A stretch of 64,000 nucleotides of DNA, from NCBI RefSeq assembly GCF_003985125.1, contig NZ_ML133574.1:1-64000 (forward strand). The letters run 5' to 3'. Shown here piece after piece: positions 17,378 through 26,580 of this stretch (position 1 is its first letter; the number at the start of each line of letters is the position of its first letter). Below the pieces are notes generated by a model. The model made no database searches. It had not been told where the DNA came from and saw nothing but the letters and a program-made list of their open reading frames with translations. Position numbers and translations under genes: made by a program. The DNA comes from Rhizobium phaseoli (GTDB lineage: Bacteria > Pseudomonadota > Alphaproteobacteria > Rhizobiales > Rhizobiaceae).

Positions 17378-17911
17378 TCAGCGCAGGCTGCTCGGATTTT
17401 GCGGCGTGCCGCCGGCGCCGCCGCCGAACAGGCTGCGGGCCGCGCTCGCGGCGCTGCCGCCGGACAGCATCTGCTGCAGGAAGGTGAGTTCCTTGCCACC
17501 GGTCGGCGTGACGCGTCCGATCGTGTCGAAGACCTTGCCGTCCTGCAGCGTATAATTGGCGCGGCGGCTGACGACGCCGTCCTTGTCGAAATAGATCGCC
17601 AGAACGCTCTGATCGACGACCTTCAGCTTCTGGAAGGCGACCGAACGCGTGCGCCGCTGCGAGATGTAATAGAAGACTTCGCCGTCGAAGGTCGCCGTCG
17701 TCGACGGGGTGCCGAGCGAAAGCAGCGCCTGCTCGCGGCTCGAGCCTTCTGGAACGAGGTTCAGCGACTGCTGGTCGGCGACGTATCCGCCATTGAGCAC
17801 GGTGCCGGTCTGGCAGCCCGAAAGAGCAGTGGTGGAGGCGATTATGAAGGCAATGGCCGCGTTGCTGAAGAATTTCATGTCAGACTTGAAATACCGTTTC
17901 TTCAACGACAT
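17378..17911 (-). CDS. bamE: BamE/SmpA-OmlA family outer-membrane lipoprotein
   Basis: This is an accessory lipoprotein of the beta-barrel assembly (BAM) complex. A basic N-terminus and hydrophobic segment end in the lipobox LSGC (Cys is the lipidation site). GSSREQALLSLGTPSTTATFDGEVFYYIS matches the SmpA/OmlA domain. A glycine-rich tail (GGGAGG) follows the domain. AAGGGAG before the ATG at 17911 supports this start; an internal Met at 17878 has no such site. The length is 177 residues. Confidence 0.88.
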   Translation of the reverse strand: MSLKKRYFKSDMKFFSNAAIAFIIASTTALSGCQTGTVLNGGYVADQQSLNLVPEGSSREQALLSLGTPSTTATFDGEVFYYISQRRTRSVAFQKLKVVDQSVLAIYFDKDGVVSRRANYTLQDGKVFDTIGRVTPTGGKELTFLQQMLSGGSAASAARSLFGGGAGGTPQNPSSLR

Positions 17912-18153
17912 CTACTCCCTTGAGTGTCGATAGCAGCCGTTTGGGCCTTACACGCTTCCTCCTGCAAAACCATTGTGGCCATTCCGGGTCGAATGTCCCG
18001 AATTCGTTCCGCCGACGCCTCGAAGGCATCGTCCCGAAACAGGCCACGATCGGCATTGCAATTCGCGCCTGCTTCGGTAAACCAGCTTTCGAAATCATGC
18101 AACAAGGCCAGACGCTAGCCGGCGTGAAGATTGAGGCATTTCCGGAAAAAACA

Positions 18154-18702
18154 ATGATCTTCGGACTCTTCCGCAAGAAAAACAACAATCAGGCGATCGT
18201 CGACCGACAATATGCGGCGTTGACGGCGGCCGCGCGCATGCCTGATCTCTATGAGCGGCTCAATGTGCCGGATACGGTGATGGGCCGTTTCGAAATGCTG
18301 TCGATCGTGATGATTCTGTTTTTTCGCCGCACGCGCGCCTCTGCCGTCAGCGGCCAGGAGATCGCCCAGGAGATCGTCGACGCCTTTTTCCAGGACATCG
18401 ACTACTCGATCCGCGAACTCGGCATCGGCGACAACAGCGTGCCGAAACGCATGAAGAAGCTCGCCGGCATGTTCTACGGCCGGCTCGAAGCCTATTCGAA
18501 GGCGATGGATGCCGGCGATCGCGAAGCGCTCGCGCTCGCCCTCCAGCGCAATATCTACCCCGAAAGTCCGGCGCCGGCCGATATGTCCGGCCTCGCCGGC
18601 TGGATGATGGCGGCAGAAGCCCACTTGTCCGCCATTCCGGAAGAGATGATTGCCGGCGGCGCGGCAAAGCTGCCGCCGGTCGCAAACTCATCGGTCGCCT
18701 GA
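18154..18702 (+). CDS. Ubiquinol-cytochrome c chaperone (Cbp3-like)
   Basis: This is a probable assembly factor for the cytochrome bc1 complex. The 182-residue protein carries YAALTAAARMPDLYERLNVPDT, GRFEMLSIVMILFFRR, and DAFFQDIDYSIRELGIGD with MKKLAGMFYGRL, the conserved core of the Cbp3/UQCC1 family. I chose the ATG at 18154, since the upstream open stretch overlaps the leader of bamE and reads poorly. It is 11 bases before the DUF177 gene, an order common in alphaproteobacteria. Confidence 0.88.
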   Translation: MIFGLFRKKNNNQAIVDRQYAALTAAARMPDLYERLNVPDTVMGRFEMLSIVMILFFRRTRASAVSGQEIAQEIVDAFFQDIDYSIRELGIGDNSVPKRMKKLAGMFYGRLEAYSKAMDAGDREALALALQRNIYPESPAPADMSGLAGWMMAAEAHLSAIPEEMIAGGAAKLPPVANSSVA

Positions 18703-18713
18703 AGGAGGAAACG

Positions 18714-19268
18714 ATGAAAAACGATCGGGATGATGTTCCTTTCTCCTATCGCGTGAAGGTCGGCCATATCTCCGCCAACCCTGTTGAGGTCCATATCGAG
18801 GCCGACGCCGGCGAATTGAAGGCGCTCGCCGAGTCCTGGAGCGTCGTCGCCGTCGAGGATCTCAGCGCCGACCTGCAGATTGCCCGCTGGAAGCGCGATG
18901 GCGTGCGCGTCAAGGGCCGGGTGCAGGCGAAGATCGTCCAGTCCTGCGTCGTGACCCTGGAACCGGTCGAAGCGGCTATCGACGAAAGCTTCGAGCAGAT
19001 TTTCGTGCCTGAAGGATCCAAGCTTGCCCGCCAGCCCGGCAATGACGCCGGCGAAATGCTGCTCGATCCCGACGGTCCTGATCTGCCCGAGACCTTTGTC
19101 GGCGATACGATCGATGCCGGCGAGGTAGTTGCGGAGTTCGCCGCTCTTGCGATCGATCCCTATCCGCGCAAGCAGGGTGTCGAGTTCGAAGGTCATATCG
19201 AGGATAGCGGCGAGAACGATAAAAAGCCCTCCGCTTTCGCGGTTCTCAAGGACTGGAAAAAGGACTGA
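18714..19268 (+). CDS. YceD/DUF177 family protein
   Basis: This 184-residue DUF177 protein (the YceD group, linked to 23S rRNA/large-subunit biogenesis in other bacteria) contains CVVTLEPVEAAIDESFEQIFVP and GEVVAEFAALAIDPYPRK, with the conserved PYPRK end motif. AAGGAGGAAACG precedes the ATG. In many bacteria yceD, rpmF and plsX are adjacent; here rpmF is absent and plsX follows directly. Confidence 0.88.
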   Translation: MKNDRDDVPFSYRVKVGHISANPVEVHIEADAGELKALAESWSVVAVEDLSADLQIARWKRDGVRVKGRVQAKIVQSCVVTLEPVEAAIDESFEQIFVPEGSKLARQPGNDAGEMLLDPDGPDLPETFVGDTIDAGEVVAEFAALAIDPYPRKQGVEFEGHIEDSGENDKKPSAFAVLKDWKKD

Positions 19269-19367
19269 AGCCTCACGGGCATTTCACACAATTCAGTTGT
19301 ATGCGACGCCAAAACCGGTATTTTGGCCGAAATTTCGCCCCTCGGCGGAAAGAAGGATCAGGGACGC

Positions 19368-20414
19368 GTGATCAGAATATCTCTCGACCTCATGGGTGGC
19401 GACTTTGGTCCCCAGGTTGTCATCCCCGGCGCCGCCAAAGCGCTGGATCGGCATCCGGATATTTCCTTCGTTTTTTATGGTCTTAAGGAACAGTGCGACC
19501 CTTTTCTCGCCAAGTTTCCGAAACTTAAGGAAAAATCGGTCTTTCACGATTGCGAGCTTGCGGTCAGCATGGAAGAGAAGCCGAGCCAGGCGCTGCGCCG
19601 TGGCCGTTATATCTCCACCATGTGGCGTTCGATCGAGGCGGTGAAGACGGGCGATGCCGATGTCGCGGTCTCGGCCGGCAATACCGGCGCGCTGATGGCG
19701 ATGGCGAAGTTCTGTCTTCGCACCATGGCCAATATCGAGCGCCCGGCGATCGCGGCGATCTGGCCGACGCTGAAGGGTGAGAGCATCGTGCTCGATGTCG
19801 GCGCGACGATCGGCGCCGATGCGCAGCAACTGATGGATTTCGCCCTGATGGGCGGCGCCATGGCGCGCGCGCTTTTCGAGATCGAACGCCCGACGATCGG
19901 CCTTCTGAACGTCGGCGTGGAAGAGGTGAAAGGTCAGGAAGAGGTCAAGGAGGCCGGCCGGCTGTTGCGCGAGGCGAATATCGATTCGCTTGAATATTCC
20001 GGCTTCGTCGAGGGCAACGATCTCGGCAAGGGTACCGTCGACGTCGTCGTCACCGAAGGCTTCTCCGGCAATATCGCGCTCAAGACCGCCGAAGGCACGG
20101 CCAAGCAGATCGCCGAATATCTGCGTGCGGCCATGTCGCGCACGTTGCTCGCCCGCATCGGCTACCTCTTCGCCAAAGGCGCTTTCGACATGCTTCGCGA
20201 GAAACTCGATCCGAGCAAGGTCAATGGCGGCGTGTTTCTCGGCCTGAACGGCATCGTCATCAAGAGCCATGGCGGCGCCAATGCCGAGGGCATCGCCGCT
20301 GCGATCGAGGTCGGCTACGATATGGCCAAGAACGGCCTCAATCAGAAAATAGAAAACGATCTTAAGAAATATCATGCCAAGCGCCTGCCCCCGATGGGCC
20401 CGGAAGCGGCATGA
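19368..20414 (+). CDS. plsX: Phosphate acyltransferase PlsX
   Basis: PlsX converts acyl-ACP to acyl-phosphate for phospholipid synthesis. VIRISLDLMGGDFGPQVVIPG opens the protein, GDADVAVSAGNTGALMAMA and VLDVGATIGADAQQL follow, and NVGVEEVKGQE and GFSGNIALKTAEG complete the family pattern. The GTG at 19368 has AGGGACGC upstream; a TTG 45 bases earlier is unlikely. The length of 348 residues is normal. The stop lies 20 bases before the fabH start, or overlaps an alternative fabH start. Confidence 0.93.
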   Translation: MIRISLDLMGGDFGPQVVIPGAAKALDRHPDISFVFYGLKEQCDPFLAKFPKLKEKSVFHDCELAVSMEEKPSQALRRGRYISTMWRSIEAVKTGDADVAVSAGNTGALMAMAKFCLRTMANIERPAIAAIWPTLKGESIVLDVGATIGADAQQLMDFALMGGAMARALFEIERPTIGLLNVGVEEVKGQEEVKEAGRLLREANIDSLEYSGFVEGNDLGKGTVDVVVTEGFSGNIALKTAEGTAKQIAEYLRAAMSRTLLARIGYLFAKGAFDMLREKLDPSKVNGGVFLGLNGIVIKSHGGANAEGIAAAIEVGYDMAKNGLNQKIENDLKKYHAKRLPPMGPEAA

Positions 20415-20434
20415 GTGATGAGGTTCAATCGAAT

Positions 20435-21406
20435 ATGATCCGTTCAGTGGTTCGCGGGTTCGGAGCCGCACTTCCGAAGCGCGTGGTGACCAATCGCGAC
20501 ATGGAGGCCATCGTCGATACGTCGGACGAATGGATCGTCCAGCGCACGGGCATCCGGCAGCGTTACGTGGCCGGCGACGACGAAACGACCGCCTCGCTCG
20601 GCGAGGCCGCCGCGCGTGCGGCGCTCGAAAATGGCGGCCTGACGCCCGCCGACATCGATCTCATCATCTGCGCCACCTCGACTCCTGACAACACGTTTCC
20701 GGCGACCTCGGTCAATATCCAGAACCGTCTCGGCATGAGCCACGGCTTCGCCTTTGACGTTCAGGCCGTCTGCACCGGTTTCGTCTATGCGGTGACGACC
20801 GCGGACGCCTATATCCGCGGCGGCCTTGCAAAACGCGTTCTGGTTATCGGCGCCGAGACTTTTTCGCGCATTCTCGACTGGAACGACCGCACGACTTGCG
20901 TGCTCTTCGGCGACGGCGCCGGCGCGATCGTGCTGGAGGCGGCCGAAGGCGAGGGGACGTCCGCAGATCGCGGCGTGCTGACCGCTCATCTGCGCTCCGA
21001 CGGTTCGCACAAGGACAAGCTTTATGTCGATGGCGGACCGTCGACGACGGGCAGCGTCGGCAAGCTGCGCATGGAAGGCCGCGAGGTTTTCAAATACGCC
21101 GTCGGCATGATCACCGATGTCATCCAGGCTGCATTCGATTCGACCGGCACCACCGCCGACGATCTTGACTGGCTGGTACCGCACCAGGCCAATCGACGCA
21201 TCATCGACGGTTCGGCGAAGAAGCTGAACATCGCTGCGGAAAAAGTTGTCGTTACCGTCGATCTGCACGGCAATACCTCGGCCGCTTCGATCCCGCTTGC
21301 GCTCGCGACCGCTGCCGGCGACGGCCGCATCAAGAAGGGCGACCTGGTGATGCTCGAAGCGATGGGGGGCGGCTTCACCTGGGGCGCCGTTCTGCTGCGC
21401 TGGTAA
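20435..21406 (+). CDS. fabH: Beta-ketoacyl-ACP synthase III
   Basis: FabH starts fatty-acid elongation by condensing acetyl-CoA with malonyl-ACP. The catalytic triad is visible: Cys in AVCTGFVYA (about residue 113), His in WLVPHQANRRII, and Asn in DLHGNTSAASI. The start at 20435 (MIRSVVRGFGA) gives 323 residues. An ATG at 20411 overlaps the plsX stop by 4 bases and is the alternative. The plsX-fabH-ihfA order is typical of alphaproteobacteria. Confidence 0.95.
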   Translation: MIRSVVRGFGAALPKRVVTNRDMEAIVDTSDEWIVQRTGIRQRYVAGDDETTASLGEAAARAALENGGLTPADIDLIICATSTPDNTFPATSVNIQNRLGMSHGFAFDVQAVCTGFVYAVTTADAYIRGGLAKRVLVIGAETFSRILDWNDRTTCVLFGDGAGAIVLEAAEGEGTSADRGVLTAHLRSDGSHKDKLYVDGGPSTTGSVGKLRMEGREVFKYAVGMITDVIQAAFDSTGTTADDLDWLVPHQANRRIIDGSAKKLNIAAEKVVVTVDLHGNTSAASIPLALATAAGDGRIKKGDLVMLEAMGGGFTWGAVLLRW

Positions 21407-21512
21407 GCACGAATCCTAAAAAACTGGCGGCGAACAAGAGCTTGACCGTGAGGCGCAAGACAAATACTCTTCGTTCGCTTTCACAAAATAATTTGTAATG
21501 GGCGGGGAAACC

Positions 21513-21851
21513 ATGACCGGAAAAACAGTGACGCGAGCAGACCTGGCGGAATCCGTTTTCCGAAAGGTTGGGCTTTCCCGGACAGAATCCGCCGAACTTG
21601 TGGAAACCGTCATCGACGAAATCTGCAATGCCATCGTGCGTGGTGAAACCGTCAAGCTTTCCTCCTTCGCCACGTTTCAGGTTCGCGACAAGAACGAGCG
21701 GATCGGCCGCAACCCGAAGACCGGCGAGGAGGTTCCGATCTCTCCCCGCCGGGTCATGACCTTCAAGGCATCGAACGTGCTGAAGACGCGCATCCTCAAG
21801 GCGCATGTCTCTCGCAAGGTCAAGCTGAAGCCGCAGAACCCGGCTCCCTGA
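21513..21851 (+). CDS. ihfA: Integration host factor alpha subunit
   Basis: IhfA is a DNA-bending protein of the HU/IHF family, which pairs with IhfB. The 112-residue protein contains VTRADLAESVFRKVGLS, VKLSSFATFQVRDK and the DNA-binding arm GRNPKTGEEVPI. GGCGGGGAAACC precedes the ATG at 21513, which I prefer to the in-frame ATG at 21498. The position after fabH distinguishes it from hup genes. Confidence 0.94.
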   Translation: MTGKTVTRADLAESVFRKVGLSRTESAELVETVIDEICNAIVRGETVKLSSFATFQVRDKNERIGRNPKTGEEVPISPRRVMTFKASNVLKTRILKAHVSRKVKLKPQNPAP

Positions 21852-22001
21852 TATTGGTCTTCCTCCTGCTCGGAGCGGCCTTTTTCTCTCTCATCGTTCA
21901 TCGCCTGTGCGCAACGTCGACACATGACTTGAATTGTCGGCGCCAAACCTTTGAAATACGATGAGTCGCCGTTGGATGAGTCTGCGAGGTTGCGTAGCAG
22001 T

Positions 22002-22544
22002 ATGACGTTGGACAAGAGCCCCGATGCCTTTCGCACCATCAGCGAAGTCGCAGACGATCTTGATCTGCCGCAGCATGTGCTGCGCTTCTGGGAAACGCGG
22101 TTTCCCCAGATAAAGCCGATGAAGCGCGGCGGCGGCCGTCGCTATTATCGGCCGGAGGATGTCGACCTTCTCAAGGGCATCCGGCATTTGCTCTATGATC
22201 ACGGCTACACGATCAAGGGCGTGCAGAAGCTTCTGAAGACCAACGGCAACAAGTTCGTCATATCGGTCGGCCACGGCGATCTCGCCAGCGTCGAGGCGCT
22301 TGCCTCGGGCGTGCAGGAGACGGGATCGGGCGAGCCGCGCGTCGGGATGGCCGAGGAGGACCAGATCGTCGGCCGCGCCAAACCGCCGATCACGCGCCGG
22401 TTCTTCAACTTCGTTGCCGGAGACGACGATCAGCCGGAAGTCTCAATCGGCAAGTCAAGCGTCGGCAAGGAAGACAGGGCACTGCTGCAGGAGGCGCTTT
22501 ACGACCTCCTGGAATGCAAGCGTCTGCTCGATCAGGTGCGCTGA
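22002..22544 (+). CDS. MerR-family transcriptional regulator
   Basis: The N-terminal winged helix-turn-helix FRTISEVADDLDLPQHVLRFWE and GRRYYRPEDVDLLKGIRHLLYDHGYTIKGVQ are typical of MerR. The C-terminal part has no cysteine pairs for metals and is probably an unusual effector or dimer region. The ATG at 22002 gives 180 residues; a TTG at 21951 would extend it. It follows ihfA, a placement conserved in alphaproteobacteria. The targets are unknown. Confidence 0.88.
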   Translation: MTLDKSPDAFRTISEVADDLDLPQHVLRFWETRFPQIKPMKRGGGRRYYRPEDVDLLKGIRHLLYDHGYTIKGVQKLLKTNGNKFVISVGHGDLASVEALASGVQETGSGEPRVGMAEEDQIVGRAKPPITRRFFNFVAGDDDQPEVSIGKSSVGKEDRALLQEALYDLLECKRLLDQVR

Positions 22545-22555
22545 GGAAACACGCC

Positions 22556-22903
22556 TCAGGCGTCCGTAAGCAGCTTCATCGCCTGTTCGAGCTCGCTGAG
22601 CTGGAAAGGTTTGCGCAGCACCGGCAGGGTGCTTGGAGTGCTGCCTTCCGGTGCGCTGCCGTAGCCTGTCGCATAGAGATAGGGTTTGCCGCGCTCGTCG
22701 AGCAGCTTTGCGACCGGCAGCGAACTCCGGCCGGCAAGCGAGACGTCGAGGATGGCGGCGTCGAACGCCGCGTCTCTGGCAGTTGCGAGCGCCCGTTCCA
22801 GATCGGGTGCAGTCGCGCAAACCCGATAGCCGAGATCGCTGAGCATGTCCTCGAGCAACATGGCGATCAGTGCATCGTCCTCGACGATGAATATGTCTTT
22901 CAT
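22556..22903 (-). CDS. Single-domain response regulator
   Basis: This is a stand-alone receiver domain of 115 residues with no output domain. The acidic pocket is FIVEDDALIA, the phospho-acceptor Asp is in AAILDVSLAG, Thr is in YATGYG, and Lys is in LRKPFQ, so all key residues are present. The ATG at 22903 has GGTGGACGGGATC upstream; the GTG at 22915 is the alternative. It is divergent from the hybrid histidine kinase at 23277 and may be part of its phosphorelay. Confidence 0.88.
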   Translation of the reverse strand: MKDIFIVEDDALIAMLLEDMLSDLGYRVCATAPDLERALATARDAAFDAAILDVSLAGRSSLPVAKLLDERGKPYLYATGYGSAPEGSTPSTLPVLRKPFQLSELEQAMKLLTDA

Positions 22904-23276
22904 GATCCCGTCCACCCATTCCCCTTGCCGGGCACGAAGATTTATGTGGACCGCTTGTGCAGCTCGTCAAGACGCTGCGCGCAGCGGTGGTAAGCCTGTC
23001 GCACAAAACCGCGCCGCGGTCTTACGACACGACATGTCTAAACATAAAAAGCTGATGCGCGGCAAGCGAATCTGAAAGATCACGCCGCGCTTTGGAAGGA
23101 GCATATTGCCCGGCGAAATTCGATGTGCAAAAGCTGGGACGCCGTCTCGGTGACGGCTGCTGCATAATTCCTGAAATTGGAATCGATTTACGGAAGAAAT
23201 TATGCAGTAATTCAGAGTGTTGCAGCGTCCATCGCGCATCTGAAAAGACGCACGGCGCTGTGAGAAGGGGTGTGGA
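22904..23276. other. Divergent intergenic region
   Basis: About 370 bases separate the response regulator (-) and the hybrid kinase (+). No credible gene is seen; short frames are fragmentary. It should hold both promoters. Confidence 0.4.
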
Positions 23277-24923
23277 ATGGATTTGCTGAGTGCCACGGAT
23301 TGGCTGCGTCAGAGGCCGGGCTACACCTATCCGCTGGCCGTTGCCTTCGTGGGGCTGACGTTTTTTCTGCGACTTGCCGCCAGTGACTATCTCTCCGGTT
23401 TTCCCTTCCTGAGCTTCCTCCCGGCGATATTGCTCGCCAGTTTCATTGGCGGCGCGGGGCCGGGTTTCGTCGCGGCCGTGGTTGCAGCCTTCGTCGTTCA
23501 GCAGTTTTTCGTCGAGCCGCATGACGCCTTCTGGCCAGTCAGCGCCGGCCAGTGGGTTGGCCTTTCAACCTATCTGGTCAATGCTGCGATCATCATCGCC
23601 CTGATGGAGATGATCATCATCGCCCATGGCAGGCAGAGCCGCCTGCGCGCCGCGCTCAACAGTTTCAACGCGCGCCTGGAAGAGACGGTGGCCGAGCGCA
23701 CTGCCGCACTCAGGCACGAGATGGAAGAGAATGCCGCCGCCCAGGCGCAGGTCCGGCAGTTGCAGAAGATGGAGACGATCGGTCAGCTCACAGGCGGCGT
23801 CGCCCATGATTTCAACAATATGCTTGCGATCATCATCGGCAATCTCGATCTTGCTCAGCGGCGCATGACCGGACATGAAGATCCGCGCCTGCTGAACTCC
23901 CTTCAGAATGCCAGAGACGGTGCCCAGCGGGCCGCGGTGCTGACCGCGCGTCTTCTCGCCTTCTCGCGCCAGCAACCGCTCGCCCCGGAGGTGGTCGACG
24001 TCAACAAGCTGGTCGGTGGCATGTCGGAGTTGCTGCGGCGCACGCTCGGCGAACATATCCGCATCGAAACCGTGCTCGCCGGCGGCCTCTGGCCGAGCTT
24101 TGCCGATTTGAGCCAACTCGAAAACGCCATGCTGAACCTGGCCGTCAATGCACGCGACGCCATGCCTGGCGGCGGTCATTTGACGATCGAGACTGCCAAT
24201 ACCGAACTGGATGAGCGATATTCGCGGATGCATTCGGAGGTCGAAGCGGGTCAGTATGTGATGATCAGCATGACCGACACCGGCACCGGCATGTCGCCTG
24301 ACGTGATCGACCGCGCCTTTGATCCGTTCTACACCACCAAGGGACCCGGCAAGGGGACGGGCCTCGGCCTCAGCCAGGTCTACGGCTACATCAAGCAGAG
24401 CGGCGGTCATATCAAAATCTATTCGGAGATCGACCGCGGAACGACGGTGAAGATCTATCTGCCGCGCCATGTCGGCAAGGCGGATGCGCGCCTCGCGGCC
24501 GCCGGCGCCCAGCCGCTTCCCCAGGGCAGCGTCAACGATACGATCCTGGTGGTGGAGGATGATGAACATGTCCGCACCATGACCGCCGAAAGCCTGCATG
24601 AACTCGGTTACACCGTCTTGCAGGCGGGAAGCGGCATGGAGGCGCTTCTCCTTCTGGAGGAAAATCCGGATGTCGACCTGATCTTCACCGATATTGTGAT
24701 GCCGCAGATGAGCGGGCGTCAGCTTGCCGACGTCGTTCAGGAAAAATGGCCGACGATCCGGATCCTTTACACCACGGGTTACACGCGCAACGCCATCGTC
24801 CACAATGGCGTGCTTGATCACGGCGTTTCGCTACTCGCCAAGCCTTTCAGCCTGGAGCAGCTCGCCCATAAGATCCGCGAACTCTTGAATATGCCGGTAA
24901 GGGGGGCAGACGAGGGGACGTGA
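23277..24923 (+). CDS. Hybrid sensor histidine kinase with C-terminal receiver
   Basis: The 548-residue protein starts with about four membrane helices in a DUF4118-like (KdpD-type) sensor region (residues 15-115). A coiled coil (SRLRAALNSFNARLEE) leads to the H box, GGVAHDFNNMLAIIIGNLD, then the N box NLAVNARDAMPGGG and G boxes DTGTGMSP and GTGLGLSQVYGY. A receiver domain follows, with VVEDDEHVR, FTDIVMP (Asp acceptor), TTGYT and AKPFS. AAGGGGTGTGGA precedes the start. No ligand can be named. Confidence 0.93.
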   Translation: MDLLSATDWLRQRPGYTYPLAVAFVGLTFFLRLAASDYLSGFPFLSFLPAILLASFIGGAGPGFVAAVVAAFVVQQFFVEPHDAFWPVSAGQWVGLSTYLVNAAIIIALMEMIIIAHGRQSRLRAALNSFNARLEETVAERTAALRHEMEENAAAQAQVRQLQKMETIGQLTGGVAHDFNNMLAIIIGNLDLAQRRMTGHEDPRLLNSLQNARDGAQRAAVLTARLLAFSRQQPLAPEVVDVNKLVGGMSELLRRTLGEHIRIETVLAGGLWPSFADLSQLENAMLNLAVNARDAMPGGGHLTIETANTELDERYSRMHSEVEAGQYVMISMTDTGTGMSPDVIDRAFDPFYTTKGPGKGTGLGLSQVYGYIKQSGGHIKIYSEIDRGTTVKIYLPRHVGKADARLAAAGAQPLPQGSVNDTILVVEDDEHVRTMTAESLHELGYTVLQAGSGMEALLLLEENPDVDLIFTDIVMPQMSGRQLADVVQEKWPTIRILYTTGYTRNAIVHNGVLDHGVSLLAKPFSLEQLAHKIRELLNMPVRGADEGT

Positions 24924-24962
24924 AGTCGCGCGCGATCGCGCGTCTCCAGCCTCCCGATTGCC

Positions 24963-25277
24963 TTATTCAAGCACCTGAATCACCCGGTGCGTCTTCGGCT
25001 CGACGATGACACGCCGCTCGTTGATCACAGTGTAGCCATAGCCGTCGACATTGGGCACGGTATGGACTTCGACGGTATCCGGCAACGTCGCGCCAACCGT
25101 GATCTCACCATCATAGACGACCGATGGCGTGTTTTGCTCCATGACATAAGTGCGCACCTCGCCGGGCAGGACGACGGAGCCGGTTGGTGCGGGATCGGTG
25201 ACGACGACGGTGCTCTGCGCGAAGGCCGCCGAGCAAATGGTCAGCATGGCGGCCGTAGCCAACATGGTCTTGCGCAT
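24963..25277 (-). CDS. DUF1236-type secreted protein
   Basis: A 104-residue protein with a signal peptide (MRKTMLATAAMLTICSAAFA). The mature part has VVLPGEVRTYVMEQ and a C-terminal YTVINERRVIVEPKTHRVIQV, the pattern of rhizobial DUF1236 periplasmic proteins. AAAGGAGAACTCCC precedes the ATG at 25277. The function is unknown. Confidence 0.8.
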   Translation of the reverse strand: MRKTMLATAAMLTICSAAFAQSTVVVTDPAPTGSVVLPGEVRTYVMEQNTPSVVYDGEITVGATLPDTVEVHTVPNVDGYGYTVINERRVIVEPKTHRVIQVLE

Positions 25278-25596
25278 GGGAGTTCTCCTTTTTAACGCTT
25301 GGACATCAAGGCAACGCCGCCCATGCTGCATAGTTCCGCCGCCGACCGGCCGCCTTGGCGGAGGCCGGGGATCCCAGTAGCTTGTTGCTATACGACTTTA
25401 TGCACCATACGGTTGAGCTGTGCGAATCACGTTCAATGCGAGTCTTCAGGTGGCAGCAGAGGCGCGCTCTTTACCCTTCATTAACCATGTCGGCGGTTTA
25501 TGTCAGGTGAACGGCCGGACGGTCGTTGATTCGAAGGTCCGTCGCGCTTCGGTTTGCGAATGGACATCTGCAAAGACGGTAGCGGCGGCTCGAGAC
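25278..25596. other. Intergenic region upstream of the cellulose operon
   Basis: About 320 bases separate the DUF1236 gene and bcsN. An open frame continuous with bcsN runs back to 25420, but it lacks a start with a ribosome site and reads like non-coding DNA. The region probably carries the operon promoter, though I could not place it. Confidence 0.4.
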
Positions 25597-26580
25597 ATGC
25601 GCTTGCGGAAGACGATATCGCTGGTGGCAGTGGCGGGCATGATGGCCGGCTGTACGTCGACAGGCGGTGTGCGGCAGCCTTCCGCGCCGGAGACAGTGGC
25701 GCCCGAAAAGGCGCTGGTTCTGCCGCCGCCGGGTGGGCCTTCGATCGTTAGTGTCGTCGAGCGCAAGCGTGGCAATGGTGTCGAACAGACGGTCTCCTTG
25801 TTTACGTCTTCCTCCGTGCCCGGCCAGAATTTTCTGAAGATCCAGTTTTTCGGCGCGTCCGGGGCCAATCCCGGAGCGGGCAATGCCGGCTTCAGCATGA
25901 TCAATGAGAGCGCTATTGCCCGCGAAATGGCTCGCGCGGCCCCCGGCGTGCCGATGGCTACCTCGGCGACTTTCCTGCAGAACGCTTATGGCCCATTCGG
26001 CTATGCCTCCGGCCGAAGCCGCGCCGGCGACGCCTGTATCTTCGCCTGGCAACAGATCCGGTCGAGCGCGGCCGCCAACACGCAGGCCCGCAATTTTGGC
26101 ATGATCCAGCTGCGTCTGCGCCTGTGCGATGCGCGCGCATCCGAGCGCCAGCTGCTCGGCATCGTCTACGGCTACACGATATCAGGCACCTTCGACGGCG
26201 TGATCTGGAACCCCTATGGCGCCCCGCCGCCGGCCGACGCGGCGCTCGGGCGCACCGGCGATCCGATCTATCCCGACGAGGGCGGATATCGCGCCAGCCC
26301 GATGCCGATCGGATATGAGCCGGCGCCCGCCGCCGTAATCAGCCTGCCTCGGACGGCTCCGGCTCGCAGCGCCCCGAGTCGGCAACCGGCGCAAGGCGCC
26401 GCACCGTTGCCGGCGCCCATCGGCCCGCGCGTGCCGCTGCCGGGCGAGGCGCCACAGACAAGCGTGGCGCCGGAGGCGGTTGCTGCGCCGTTGGAACAAT
26501 CGGCAAGGGCAATCGGTGTCACCGTGCCTTCGCCGGACTGCATAGGCGACACGGCCATGACGGCCGTGTGCCGGAGATAG
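25597..26580 (+). CDS. bcsN: Cellulose biosynthesis lipoprotein BcsN
   Basis: BcsN is found at the head of rhizobial and agrobacterial cellulose operons; its exact role is not settled. The start MRLRKTISLVAVAGMMAGC ends in a lipobox cysteine, so it is a lipoprotein. The central region (RARNFGMIQLRLRLCD-type residues and GYTISGTFDGVIWNPYG) fits the BcsN domain. A Pro/Ala-rich tail follows and the protein ends with a cysteine-containing segment. It has 327 residues. Its TAG stop is the first three bases of an inserted palindromic repeat. Confidence 0.85.
   Translation: MRLRKTISLVAVAGMMAGCTSTGGVRQPSAPETVAPEKALVLPPPGGPSIVSVVERKRGNGVEQTVSLFTSSSVPGQNFLKIQFFGASGANPGAGNAGFSMINESAIAREMARAAPGVPMATSATFLQNAYGPFGYASGRSRAGDACIFAWQQIRSSAAANTQARNFGMIQLRLRLCDARASERQLLGIVYGYTISGTFDGVIWNPYGAPPPADAALGRTGDPIYPDEGGYRASPMPIGYEPAPAAVISLPRTAPARSAPSRQPAQGAAPLPAPIGPRVPLPGEAPQTSVAPEAVAAPLEQSARAIGVTVPSPDCIGDTAMTAVCRR

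Noticed and set aside
24929..24942. Palindrome CGCGCGATCGCGCG after the hybrid kinase gene
   Set aside because: No T-run follows; simple CG-rich palindromes of this length are expected by chance here.
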